From: Mucilaginibacter myungsuensis
Lineage (GTDB): Bacteria; Bacteroidota; Bacteroidia; Sphingobacteriales; Sphingobacteriaceae
Direction of reading: 5' to 3'
Assembly (NCBI RefSeq): GCF_015222005.1
Contig: NZ_JADFFL010000010.1
Coordinates: 1 to 64,000 of the forward strand
Length of the DNA: 64,000 nt
A program made the position numbers and the translations under genes. Shown piece after piece: positions 43,701 through 52,110 of the stretch (position 1 is the first letter of the stretch; each line of letters begins with the position of its first letter). Under the pieces are notes generated by a model. It saw only the letters and a program-made list of their open reading frames with translations, was not told the origin of the DNA and did no database searches.

Positions 43701-45575
43701 TTATTTAGCGATGACATGCACATTGTCTGCCCGGTTGGCATCCGTGACGTACATGCTGCCCAATATCAGTTGTTTTACGGGCTTCTCAGCTTTAAAGTTT
43801 AGTAAAAACGTGTTGGATCTTTCCCAAGCCGACATATCGTGGTGGATGGTCTTATTGGTGCCGTCGGTGTATTCTACCAGCAGATCTACAGGCACAGGTT
43901 TGTTCCCTACCGATCTAATGGTCACGCTGTAATTAGCTTTATCGGCGGTCACTTTATCTATCGCCAGGTCGGCCACGCCACGGTCAAAGAACCAGCGTTG
44001 CCAAAACCAATTCAGGTCGCGGCCTGCCCCTGCATTTATACTATTAAAAAAATCGTAGGGACCGGGGTGCTTGCCATGCCAGTTGCTGATGTAATGGTGG
44101 AGGGCTTTGGTGAATAATTCATCGCCCAGCATATCCTTCAGGTACAAATAGGCCATGGCCGGTTTGGGGTACGCGTTGGTAAATTCGGATGCGCCTGCTG
44201 TTTGGGTGGTCAGCGTCATAATGGGTTGGTCCTCTTCGGTACCTGCGGTCTGTTCGGTGCGTTCTACGCCGTACAGGTCCACTATCTTAGGGTCTATCAT
44301 AGGCGATACCAGCCACTCGCCAATGGTGGCCCAACCCTCGTCCATCCAGGCGTATTTGGTCTCGTTAATGCCCATGTAAAAAGGGAACATGGTGTGGAAT
44401 ATCTCGTGGTCGGTCAGCTCAATGGCATCTGCCGCATCGGGCAGGGGATTGTCATTCACCATCATTGGGTATTCCATCTGGTCCAGCCCGTCAAAAACGG
44501 TCTCGTGCGGGTACGGGAACGGCCATTTAGGGAAACGGTAACTCATGGCCTCCACAGTTTTGCGGGCATAGTTCACCACTTCGTAATAGTCCTTGTGTTC
44601 GGGGTTAAATACGGCATCAACACGGGTGCGCCGGCCACTCTTAGGGTCGACAGCCAAACTGGATGCCTTCCACATGTAGTGGTTGCTGGTAGCAAATACA
44701 AAGTCGGTCACATCGTCGGCAACGAACCGCCAGGTATGGTTTCTGCCGGGCGTAGTGATCTTACCTGCTTTGGCTTCGGCCTCGGTGATCACGTCGGTAA
44801 CGCTATCGTTATTGCCGGCATCGACCATGCGTTTAATATATTTAGGTTGCAGCACCTGGGTAGGGTTCACAAGGTCACCGGTAGCCCAAACCAGGTAGGC
44901 GCCGGGGACGGTTACCTCGGCATCGAACCTGCAAAAATCGTTGTAAAACTCTTGCGAACCAAGGTAAGGATGAGTGTTCCAGCCATCAATATCATCATAA
45001 ACAGCTATCCGCGGAAAAAAATAGGCGATAAAGAAAGCGCCATCATCAACCTGTCCGGTTCGGTTGTGAGATGTTTTATTGAGCGTGTAACTGTAGCTGA
45101 TCTTACAGTTCACTTTTTGGCCCGGCATAACAGTATCGGGCACCGACATGTTAGTGCCTAAGGTGCGGATGCGTTTCTTGGGTTTCTCTACATCGTTAAC
45201 TACAACTTTGGCAATGTTCACGCCGTCGGTCAGGTCGGCAGGTTGCACCGGCCTGGCACGTACCGCACCTTTTTGATAATAGTTGGGGTACAGTTTAAAC
45301 AGGATCTGCGTAAGTGTATCGGGGCTGTTGTTGGTGTAATCGATATCGACCGTGCCTTTGATCAAGCGGGTCTTAGGATCGAAATTGACCTTGATGTTGT
45401 AATTGGCGGTATTTTGCCAATATTTGGGGCCGGGTTTGCCGTTGTGGGCACGTGTGCCTTTTTGATAAGCACGCGCAATGTCCACAGGCATATTAAGCCC
45501 GGTTTGGGCTACGGCCGGAACGAATGAAATAACCGCTAACGCGATAAGCGCGGAAGCAAAAAACTTAACACCCAT
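43701..45575 (-). CDS. exported M1 family zinc metallopeptidase
   Basis: 624 residues with a signal peptide (about 1-24). N-terminal beta-saddle domain (KVNFDPKTRLIKGTVDIDYTN), then a thermolysin-like catalytic domain with HEIFH (390-394), third zinc ligand Glu413 in MDEGWA, and QMEYP (366-370) in place of the GAMEN exopeptidase motif. The changed GAMEN motif fits the gluzincin M1 branch common in Bacteroidota. It should trim peptides in the periplasm or at the surface. The C-terminal part (about 530-624) is a beta domain. Stands alone. Confidence 0.92.
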   Translation of the reverse strand: MGVKFFASALIALAVISFVPAVAQTGLNMPVDIARAYQKGTRAHNGKPGPKYWQNTANYNIKVNFDPKTRLIKGTVDIDYTNNSPDTLTQILFKLYPNYYQKGAVRARPVQPADLTDGVNIAKVVVNDVEKPKKRIRTLGTNMSVPDTVMPGQKVNCKISYSYTLNKTSHNRTGQVDDGAFFIAYFFPRIAVYDDIDGWNTHPYLGSQEFYNDFCRFDAEVTVPGAYLVWATGDLVNPTQVLQPKYIKRMVDAGNNDSVTDVITEAEAKAGKITTPGRNHTWRFVADDVTDFVFATSNHYMWKASSLAVDPKSGRRTRVDAVFNPEHKDYYEVVNYARKTVEAMSYRFPKWPFPYPHETVFDGLDQMEYPMMVNDNPLPDAADAIELTDHEIFHTMFPFYMGINETKYAWMDEGWATIGEWLVSPMIDPKIVDLYGVERTEQTAGTEEDQPIMTLTTQTAGASEFTNAYPKPAMAYLYLKDMLGDELFTKALHHYISNWHGKHPGPYDFFNSINAGAGRDLNWFWQRWFFDRGVADLAIDKVTADKANYSVTIRSVGNKPVPVDLLVEYTDGTNKTIHHDMSAWERSNTFLLNFKAEKPVKQLILGSMYVTDANRADNVHVIAK

Positions 45576-45674
45576 AAGATCAGTATAGCCGATAAAAGTA
45601 ATTAGTAAATAGGGAATAATAGAATTATTTTTGCGTTTACTAAGGCAAGGGCTATGCCGCTTTAGCTATAACTA

Positions 45675-46379
45675 ATGAAAGAAATTAAGAAATACAGCTT
45701 CCTTATATTCATATGTGCGATGATGGGAGGGATGTGGGGTTGCAACAGATCGGGCGATGACCCGCCGCCGATATTGCCTACTGCAAGCCTGAACGTGATC
45801 AACGCGGTGACCGATATCCGCGCTATTAATTTTTACCTGAACGGTACCCGGCAAAATAATAACTCGGCGATCTTTTTATATAATGCCTCGGGTTATCTTT
45901 CGGTAACTAAAGGCGAGCAGCAATACCAGTTCAAAAGTGATACTGACCGGACTGTACTGGCCGATATCAAGCTTAATATGCCCTTGACCGATTCTACTAC
46001 GTACACACTGGTGCTCACCGGGCAGCAACGTAAAAATAACCTTACACCCATATTTATTGCCGACAATTTTATAGTTGATACTAATGCTAATAATGCCCGC
46101 GTCCGTTTTGTGCAGGCATCGACAGGGGTGCAGGCTTATGATGTTTTTGTCGGCGATACCTTATCGTTCAAAAACCAGCCATTTAAAAACTCGACCGCGT
46201 TTGTGAGCGTTGGTCCAGGTAAAAAAACCGTAAAAGTGAACCTCGCCGGTACTAATACGCCGGTCTTCAGCGGAACGGTGATCCTTAATCAAAATACTTA
46301 TTACACCTTGTACACCAGCGGCGAGCAAGGTGGCACCGGTAAAAATGCCCTTAATGTGGCTGTTAATATAAGCAGATGA
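45675..46379 (+). CDS. DUF4397 lipoprotein, first of a coupled pair
   Basis: 234 residues; signal peptide ending in a cysteine (MWGCNRSGDD, about Cys18). DUF4397 pattern: ASLNVINAVTDIRAINFYLNG, NNARVRFVQASTGVQAYDVFVGDTLSF, FVSVGPGKKTVKVNL, TYYTLYTSG. The repeated RFVNA..g..vDVYv motif suggests two immunoglobulin-like beta domains. Its stop overlaps the next gene's start by 4 bases (ATGA). Envelope role unknown; a third member lies at 49510. Confidence 0.85.
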   Translation: MKEIKKYSFLIFICAMMGGMWGCNRSGDDPPPILPTASLNVINAVTDIRAINFYLNGTRQNNNSAIFLYNASGYLSVTKGEQQYQFKSDTDRTVLADIKLNMPLTDSTTYTLVLTGQQRKNNLTPIFIADNFIVDTNANNARVRFVQASTGVQAYDVFVGDTLSFKNQPFKNSTAFVSVGPGKKTVKVNLAGTNTPVFSGTVILNQNTYYTLYTSGEQGGTGKNALNVAVNISR

Positions 46380-47092
46380 GCATAGCAGAAATAAAAAGAA
46401 TTAACGTATTGACATTGTTGCTGGTCGGCGCGCTGGGCTTACTGACCGTGCCTATGCTATCATCATGCAGTAAACAAAGCAACGCAACTCCCGCCGGTTT
46501 AAATACGCGGCTTAACATTATCAACATCAGCCCGGATATTTACCCCATTAACCTGTGGGTGGGTTTGCGCCGTTATAATAGCACCAAGTTTTATTATTAC
46601 TCAGTACCATCTGAGTATTTTTACATGAATACCCAGGAGACGCCGCTGCAATTACGCACGCAGGCTAACCGTACTTTCTGGAGTCGCAATGAGGCGCTGG
46701 CCCGCAGTTGCACTTACACCCTTTTTGTGACCGGACTTGTGGCCGATAAGACAGATACCTGTTTTTTGGTAGCAGACACTGCATCGGCACCCGCCCGTGG
46801 ACGTGGAAAAGTGCGCTTTATTAACGCCTGCGCGCGTACTGTAAGTTTGGATGTTTATGCCAATGGTACAGCGGCGTTCCGTAACCGGGGCTTTAAAACC
46901 ATAAGCGATTACATTGAGATACCTGCCGGTATCTATAAATTTAACATCAACCTGGCCAATTCTTCTACCGTTTATAAAGAGGTGGCCAATACAACCATAC
47001 AAGATGGCCGCTTGTACACCATTTACACCCAGGGCGTGGTAGGCCGTACCGATAGTGCGGCGTTCAACGCGAATGTCATTATTAATAGGTGA
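46376..47092 (+). CDS. DUF4397 lipoprotein, second of a coupled pair
   Basis: 238 residues; signal peptide with lipobox LSSC (about Cys31). It has the same two-domain layout as its partner: LNIINISPDIYPINLWVGL, GKVRFINACARTVSLDVYANGTAAFRNRGF, YIEIPAGIYKFNINL, LYTIYTQGV. The start overlaps the upstream stop (ATGA), so the two are co-translated. It may form a complex with the first protein; the coupling supports this but nothing proves it. Confidence 0.85.
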   Translation: MSIAEIKRINVLTLLLVGALGLLTVPMLSSCSKQSNATPAGLNTRLNIINISPDIYPINLWVGLRRYNSTKFYYYSVPSEYFYMNTQETPLQLRTQANRTFWSRNEALARSCTYTLFVTGLVADKTDTCFLVADTASAPARGRGKVRFINACARTVSLDVYANGTAAFRNRGFKTISDYIEIPAGIYKFNINLANSSTVYKEVANTTIQDGRLYTIYTQGVVGRTDSAAFNANVIINR

Positions 47093-47098
47093 GTTTTT

Positions 47099-47233
47099 AG
47101 TCCGAAAGACGGGAAGTCCGAAAGTTAGAACCATCTAACTTTACAACCTAAATTTTGCGATAGTTCCTTCGACCTCCCGCCAGTTCCCTAAGATCTTCCG
47201 GGCTTTCGGTCTTTCCGCCTTTCGGACTTCCTC
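47099..47233. repeat. inverted repeat with GGAAGTCCGAAAG arms
   Basis: GGAAGTCCGAAAG (47112-47124) is perfectly complementary to CTTTCGGACTTCC (47219-47231). GTCCGAAAG is also repeated directly at 47100. Probably the 3' hairpin of the DUF4397 pair and part of the same heptamer-like repeat world. It lies directly before dedA. Confidence 0.7.
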
Positions 47234-47270
47234 CACAAATCCTATCTTTACAGCACAAAACGTTATCCCA

Positions 47271-47924
47271 TTGGAAATACTACAACACATCATCGAGTTT
47301 ATTCTGCATATTGATAAACACCTGGCAGATATCATCCACGATTATAACTCCACTACTTACTTTATCCTCTTCGCGATCATTTTTGCCGAGACGGGTTTTG
47401 TGGTGACGCCATTCCTGCCGGGCGATTCACTATTGTTCGCAGCGGGAGCTATCATCTCTGCAAATCCTAACACGGGGATGAATATTTACCTGCTGGCTTT
47501 GCTGCTTATCGTAGCTGCTTTTGCGGGGAATACGGTCAACTACTTGTTGGGTGCATGGCTGGGCGACAAAGTGTTTAAACCCGGCAACCGTATCCTTAAA
47601 CTGGAATACTACCACCAAACCAATGCTTTTTTTGAGAAGCATGGCGGTAAGGCCGTTATCCTGAGCCGTTTTGTGCCGATCATCCGTACCGTGGCGCCAT
47701 TTGTCGCCGGTGTGGGCCGTATGCCTTTTGGCCGTTATAGTTTGTATAACATTATTGGCGGTGTAGCCTGGGTAGTGATCTTTTTGTTCGCCGGTAAGTT
47801 TTTAGGCGGGTTGGAGTTCTTTAAAAAGCATTTCTCGCTGGTGAGTTTAGGTATCATCCTGGTATCGGTGATCCCGGCTGTTGTGGCGGCTATTAATAGC
47901 CGTAAAAAGAAAACGGTAGCTTAG
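47271..47924 (+). CDS. DedA family membrane protein
   Basis: 217 residues from a TTG at 47271, which matches the usual N-terminus (EILQHIIEFILHIDKHLADII). DedA/SNARE-associated family: FAETGFVVTPFLPGDSLLFAAG, GNTVNYLLGAWLGD, FFEKHGGKAVILSRFVPIIRTVAPFVAGVGRM (the conserved R...P.iRt..p..aG.g.m) and four or more membrane helices. DedA proteins include undecaprenyl-phosphate and phospholipid flippases; the precise substrate here is not known. Inner membrane. Confidence 0.92.
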   Translation: MEILQHIIEFILHIDKHLADIIHDYNSTTYFILFAIIFAETGFVVTPFLPGDSLLFAAGAIISANPNTGMNIYLLALLLIVAAFAGNTVNYLLGAWLGDKVFKPGNRILKLEYYHQTNAFFEKHGGKAVILSRFVPIIRTVAPFVAGVGRMPFGRYSLYNIIGGVAWVVIFLFAGKFLGGLEFFKKHFSLVSLGIILVSVIPAVVAAINSRKKKTVA

Positions 47925-48375
47925 GTTTTTACGGCTATCAGCTTTCTATTTTTATAGATGTGTGATTTTATCCATTCGGGCTTGGTGCGCCAATAGCGCC
48001 ATTGTTGTAGTGTGATCAAATAACGCCCCTCGGATGTGCAAAGTTGATCCCAATAAAATATCTGTGATGTTTCGGGTTCAATATAAAGGTCAAAACTGGT
48101 GCGGAATATGTCGTTGTTGCTGATGCCAACTTTTATCCAATAATATTGGGTGTCTTGTCCTGGTTCTCCAGCAAGCACCACGTCGGGCTTTGATGAAGCA
48201 GGTGTGGTCGACAGAAATACTTTTACTTCAGGCAAGGCCTTTATTTGCTTTAAAGCCCATTCGGTGTTACGTTTCGTTTGTTTTTGCTGGCTGATCACCT
48301 CTTTCCGTACGCCGGGAAAGTAAGGCAGCCTAACAATAAGATCAGATATAGGAAAGGTTGGGCTTTGTTATTCAT
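47921..48375 (-). pseudogene. small lipoprotein gene with an apparent frameshift
   Basis: An ATG at 48375 (overlapping the upstream stop as ATGA) opens a lipoprotein signal peptide, MNNKAQPFLYLILLLGCLTF, but this frame stops after 26 codons. The matching body (KEVISQQKQTKRNTEWALKQIK to KLIAVKT, 125 residues from a GTG at 48298) lies in the -1 frame and has no signal of its own. One missing base around 48305-48320 would explain it. The stop and the GTG overlap as GTGA, so coupled re-initiation is an alternative. The body has YYWIKVGISNNDIFRTSFDLYIEPETSQIFYWD; family not recognised. Confidence 0.6.
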
Positions 48376-49334
48376 CTCTCTAAAGTTAAAGGCTTCCCTG
48401 CCTTAAACAAAGTTTCCTCCCTCAATAATTTTTGTTTCTGCTCCGCCGTCAATGGTGTTTCGATCAGCTTATTAAGATCAGGTTGGCCTGCATCTACCCA
48501 CGCCGAATACCAAAAACTGCCGATAGCTAATATGGACGAGCGCATCCTGCGCTTTACCATCCCGTTAAGCATCTGGTGATAGGCCGAAGCGTATTTTACA
48601 GAATAGTCCTCCACTTTGCGTTTGCCGCGCAGCGTCATCTCTCGCTTTTTGTAGGGCGGGAACTTGGCATTCAATTTCTTCTCGAACAGTATTACTGAAT
48701 CCACACATCTGTAGGACGCCTTGCAGATGCGGAAAGCCTCGGTCAGAGGATTATCGATATAGCGGGCCTTGCCAACGTACAAACTATACTGATCGCTGAA
48801 TAATTCGGGCAGGCGGGTCTCCCAAAGCGAGTGAATGCCGTCCTGACCGGTAAACTGACCATCATAGTTAGATATTAGGTGCAACGGCACATGCGCATCG
48901 GCAATGTAGTGACCCAGGTTGGCCGATGTTTTCAGGATCGCCGTGGTGTCGTGCGCTTTAAACGCTTTCACAAGCCAATAGTGATGATACTGGATCACCC
49001 AGGGGACGGTGCCATATTTGTTAAGCGTATCGGCACTGTATTTCTTCACCGCATCGTACCAGTTTGGTGGCAGGTTGGCAAAGGGTTGTTTTTTGCCGTA
49101 GCGGTCGGCATCCAAAAAATGTCGTGGCTCTTCTAACGAATCTACATAGCGGCGTTTATCCGGATCTACGGAGTGTTCGGTGATGTGAACGATGTTGGCA
49201 CGATAAAATTCGGCCATGCCTTTAGGCAGCGTGAATACCGCCAAATGGTTGATCTTTCGGTGCCCGAAAAATCCCCACGACGAGCAGATAAGGCAGATAG
49301 TTAACAGTAAGCAAACTCGCAAGAAGGTTTTCAT
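48372..49334 (-). CDS. exported phospholipase C / S1-P1 nuclease-like zinc protein
   Basis: 320 residues; signal peptide ending SSWG. The helical zinc-enzyme fold of phospholipase C and S1/P1 nuclease: the N-terminal Trp of WGFFGHRKIN, EEPRHFLDADRYG, HYHHYW, LGHYIADAHVPLHLISNYDGQ and GIHSLWETRLPEL supply His, Asp and Trp ligands in the expected order for a three-zinc site. The substrate may be phospholipid or nucleic acid. Its stop overlaps the ATG of the small lipoprotein gene downstream. Secreted or periplasmic. Confidence 0.88.
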   Translation of the reverse strand: MKTFLRVCLLLTICLICSSWGFFGHRKINHLAVFTLPKGMAEFYRANIVHITEHSVDPDKRRYVDSLEEPRHFLDADRYGKKQPFANLPPNWYDAVKKYSADTLNKYGTVPWVIQYHHYWLVKAFKAHDTTAILKTSANLGHYIADAHVPLHLISNYDGQFTGQDGIHSLWETRLPELFSDQYSLYVGKARYIDNPLTEAFRICKASYRCVDSVILFEKKLNAKFPPYKKREMTLRGKRKVEDYSVKYASAYHQMLNGMVKRRMRSSILAIGSFWYSAWVDAGQPDLNKLIETPLTAEQKQKLLREETLFKAGKPLTLER

Positions 49335-49509
49335 TCCCGGCTAAAATATCGCTTTTGGGCCACATATTTTTAAAGTTAATTACACGCCGATAAGGCAGGT
49401 TAAGTAAAAATTAGTTTTTTTTGGAAAACTAAAGCGACCCGACCGACGTTTGGGTAAAAACTATCCGTCCGTACAGGGCGACGCACTATTTTTTAGAAAG
49501 CAGCTTACT

Positions 49510-50208
49510 ATGAAACAATTTACAAAAGCAAGAACAGCAAAATTCGTTTACCTATTTATAGCATTGATCGGCATTGCCGCCATACAATCGTGCAAAAAAC
49601 CAAGCCCTGATGCAGAGGGTGGCGTAGGTAGTGCAAAACTGCGCTTAGTTAACACCAGCCCTGATGCAGGATCGTCAAAAATAATTTTAGAAGAAGAGGT
49701 GGGTGTTACCGGCTCTGTTGGTACAGGCAACGCTTCGAGTTATATTAACGCATTTGCCGGCGAGCAACAGGTTACAGTGCAGTCGGGTGCGGGTACCGTT
49801 TTGGCCAGGGTTAGCAATCAGTTAGATGCCAATTCTTATTATTCATTTTACTTGACCGGCGTAAGCGGAAGCTACAGTTTGTTCCCGGTTTTAGACGACG
49901 TTGCCGCTGTGTCAGGTAAAGCTAAAGTACGGTTTGTGCAAACATCATCTCAGCTAAATTCGGCTAATTTAAGCGCAGGGTCAACAAGCTTGTTCACGGC
50001 ACAGCCATTTAAGGCTATAACCAACTCGGTAGAGGTAGCACCGGGTGCGTACACTTTTAACCTGAGTAATGGCGTAACAGCTATTACGTTGGCCAGCAGC
50101 CAGTCGGTTACTTTAACATCAGGTAAAAATTACACGGTGTTTGTGAGTACACAAAGCGTGAGCGGCAATAATGCTACCCTGGCCCTTAACGTGGTAGCAA
50201 GCAACTAA
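49510..50208 (+). CDS. DUF4397 lipoprotein (third family member)
   Basis: 232 residues from the ATG at 49510; the upstream in-frame ATG adds a leader without a signal. Lipobox IQSC (about Cys28). Pattern: AKLRLVNTSPDAGSSKIILE, YINAFAGEQQVTVQSG, SYYSFYLTGVSGSYSLFPVLDD, AKVRFVQTSSQLNSANLSAG, VEVAPGAYTFNLSNG, and KNYTVFVSTQ. Same two-domain layout as the coupled pair at 45675-47092, so three DUF4397 lipoproteins lie within 4.6 kb, only two in an operon. Confidence 0.85.
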   Translation: MKQFTKARTAKFVYLFIALIGIAAIQSCKKPSPDAEGGVGSAKLRLVNTSPDAGSSKIILEEEVGVTGSVGTGNASSYINAFAGEQQVTVQSGAGTVLARVSNQLDANSYYSFYLTGVSGSYSLFPVLDDVAAVSGKAKVRFVQTSSQLNSANLSAGSTSLFTAQPFKAITNSVEVAPGAYTFNLSNGVTAITLASSQSVTLTSGKNYTVFVSTQSVSGNNATLALNVVASN

Positions 50209-50265
50209 TAACAGGGGATAACGTTCACGGTCAGTAAACTAAGTTGATCTTTTTTTAAATTGTAT

Positions 50266-50296
50266 TTGACAATTAAAATTTATCCCCTTATATTTG
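50266..50296 (+). promoter_or_regulatory. promoter of rpsT (Bacteroidota type)
   Basis: TTG at 50266-50268 and TATATTTG at 50289-50296 with a 20-base spacer match the -33 TTTG / -7 TAnnTTTG consensus well. The expected transcript start is about 50303, giving a leader of about 28 bases before the ATG at 50331. Confidence 0.7.
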
Positions 50297-50330
50297 CAGT
50301 CCGAAAAATAAGAAAAGAATATTAGCTAAA

Positions 50331-50585
50331 ATGGCAAATCATAAATCATCATTAAAAAGGATCAGGTCAAACGCTGCGAAGCGTCTACGCAACAGGTACC
50401 AAGCAAAAACTACCAGAAATGCGATCAAAAAACTAAGAGGCACAGCTGATAAAGCAAGTGCACAACCTCTTTTGTCAAAAGTGATCTCGATGCTTGACCG
50501 TTTGGCTAAGAAGAATGTTATCCACAAAAACAAAGCTTCGAACAACAAATCAAAGTTGACCAAATTTGTTAACGGCCTTAACTAA
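50331..50585 (+). CDS. rpsT: 30S ribosomal protein S20
   Basis: 84 residues. The sequence (ANHKSSLKRIRSNAAKRLRNRYQAKTTRNAIKKL...) is the standard S20, an early-binding protein at the foot of the 30S body made of long basic helices. Has a consensus-type promoter and its own terminator. Confidence 0.98.
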   Translation: MANHKSSLKRIRSNAAKRLRNRYQAKTTRNAIKKLRGTADKASAQPLLSKVISMLDRLAKKNVIHKNKASNNKSKLTKFVNGLN

Positions 50586-50609
50586 GGTTTAGTTAATTTA
50601 GATATTTGA

Positions 50610-50643
50610 AAAGGGATAGTACTTAGTGCTATCCCTTTTTTTG
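50610..50643 (+). terminator. terminator after rpsT
   Basis: AAGGGATAG ... CTATCCCTT hairpin followed by a run of T. Confidence 0.88.
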
Positions 50644-50646
50644 TTA

Positions 50647-50722
50647 CACCTCACCCCGGCCCTCTCCGCAGGAGAGGGAGTAAAATGAAGTCCTCTCCTT
50701 TGGAGAGAGTTGGGAGAGGTGA
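50647..50722. repeat. CTCACCCC...GGTGAG palindrome of the C/G-run family
   Basis: CCTCACCCCGGCCCTCTCC at the left and GGAGAGAGTTGGGAGAGGTGAG at the right pair with mismatches, with a nested CTCTCC/GGAGAG stem. The far right overlaps a TTG start (50710) that would extend radC into the repeat; that start is rejected. Confidence 0.7.
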
Positions 50723-50745
50723 GATTTTTTGTCTACTTTAACATC

Positions 50746-51444
50746 GTGGAAACCTACGAGAACAACCTTAGCATAAAAGCCTGGGCCGAAGAAGACCGCC
50801 CGCGCGAGAAACTCAGCACCCAGGGCCGACGTTCCCTCAGCGATGCCGAACTGATCGCTATCCTGATCGGCTCCGGCAGCCGAAACGAGACCGCTGTAGA
50901 ACTAAGCAAACGTATCCTGCACCATTACGATAACGACCTTAACCGCTTAGGCAAAGCCTCCATTGCCGAGTTATCCAAATTCAAAGGCATCGGCGAAGCT
51001 AAAGCGATATCCATCATTGCCGCCCTTGAACTTGGCCGCCGTAGGGGAGAGACCGAAACGAAAGTTCCTGATAAGATAGATGGCAGTCGCAGCGCCTACA
51101 ATATCCTGCGTCGCCATTTGGTGGATCTGCCGCACGAGGAATTTTGGTTGCTACTTTTAAGCCGATCCAATAAACTCATCGCCAAAGAACTCATCAGCAA
51201 AGGTGGTCTATCCGGCACCATTGCCGACCCGAAGATCATCTTTCACATTGCATTGCAACACCAGGCATCAAGTGTGATACTGGCGCATAATCATCCAAGC
51301 AATAATAAAAAACCAAGTCAGGAAGATATTTTCCTGACCAAGAAGCTGCATAGTGCCGGTTTGATACTGGATATCAAGGTGGTGGATCATTTGATCATTA
51401 CAGATGATGGGTATTTGAGTTTTGCGGATGAGGGGCTTCTTTAA
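50746..51444 (+). CDS. radC: RadC family JAB/MPN-domain protein
   Basis: 232 residues from the GTG at 50746 (ETYENNLSIKAWAEEDRPREKL is the usual start; an earlier TTG lies in a repeat). N-terminal helix-hairpin-helix segment (SDAELIAILIGSGSRNETAVEL, LSKFKGIGEAKAISIIAALELGRR) and a C-terminal JAMM metal motif HNHPSN-x-x-x-PSQED. RadC is named as a DNA repair protein, but direct biochemical function is unclear. Free-standing housekeeping gene here, not on a mobile element. Confidence 0.93.
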   Translation: METYENNLSIKAWAEEDRPREKLSTQGRRSLSDAELIAILIGSGSRNETAVELSKRILHHYDNDLNRLGKASIAELSKFKGIGEAKAISIIAALELGRRRGETETKVPDKIDGSRSAYNILRRHLVDLPHEEFWLLLLSRSNKLIAKELISKGGLSGTIADPKIIFHIALQHQASSVILAHNHPSNNKKPSQEDIFLTKKLHSAGLILDIKVVDHLIITDDGYLSFADEGLL

Positions 51445-51485
51445 TTTCGGATGTCGGATGTTCAATTTCGGATTTAATTTTTAGT

Positions 51486-51815
51486 ATGGATCTTATAGTT
51501 GTAAAGGCAAAATTTAGAGTGCTGACCGCCGATGAAGGTGGAGAGCGGAAATGTTTTATCTCCAGTGGCTATCGGCCTGACCATGTTTTTGAGACCTTTG
51601 AAGATGGGGTCATAAGGGCGCATATGGGCGATATCACCTTTTTTGATCGTGAACAAATGCTTCCAGGCGATGAAGCAGAGGTGGTTGTCAGATTTTTTAA
51701 AGGCAATGATGGAGCCGGAAGGTATATTGAGGTTGGACGTAAATGGTTTGTCAATGAAGCGCATCATCGGATAGGAGAAGCAACTGTACTGAAGATTTTA
51801 TCAGGTGTCGATTAG
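51486..51815 (+). CDS. stand-alone EF-Tu domain-III-like protein
   Basis: 109 residues resembling only the third domain of elongation factor Tu: VVKAKFRVLTADEGGERKCFISSGYRPDHVFETF, then MLPGDEAEVVVRFF (EF-Tu: vMPGD), YIEVGRKWFVNEAHHRIGEATVLKIL (EF-Tu: ..rFaiREGgrTVGaGvV..i). The GTPase and domain II are absent; the gene is complete, with a normal ATG and stop, and the 64 bases either side contain no further EF-Tu sequence. Might bind tRNA ends, a Tu partner or something else through this barrel. Function unknown. Confidence 0.75.
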   Translation: MDLIVVKAKFRVLTADEGGERKCFISSGYRPDHVFETFEDGVIRAHMGDITFFDREQMLPGDEAEVVVRFFKGNDGAGRYIEVGRKWFVNEAHHRIGEATVLKILSGVD

Positions 51816-52095
51816 ATTCGATTTAAAAGATCCGAAATTAAAATTCTCTCTAATTGGGTGCAGGGAGCGGGTTGCTTCAGTCTAATTTTGATATCAACCC
51901 CAAATTGCGATCCGGAAAAAATATTGTCGAATATTTTATTAAATATTTGATTATTAGGTATTTGTATATTTTATAACTTGAATTGTGTTAACCTTTTTTA
52001 ACTTTCTTTCAGTCAGGTCGTGTTTTAACTCTCCTCGATCATCTATGTTTACTTTCCCCTTTAACCTTTCGCCTTTAACCTTTCACCCTAAATTG

Positions 52096-52103
52096 TATCT
52101 TTG
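52096..52103 (+). promoter_or_regulatory. candidate -7 box for pheT
   Basis: TATCTTTG matches TAnnTTTG, 7 bases before the pheT ATG at 52111. The rest of the spacer 51816-52110 is AT-rich and shows no gene. Confidence 0.4.
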
Positions 52104-52110
52104 CCATTAA

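Noticed and set aside
44202..45161. 319-codon ORF antisense to the M1 peptidase
   Set aside because: The M1 peptidase frame has a full zinc motif and signal peptide; the antisense frame is rich in His, Val and Gly with no domain.
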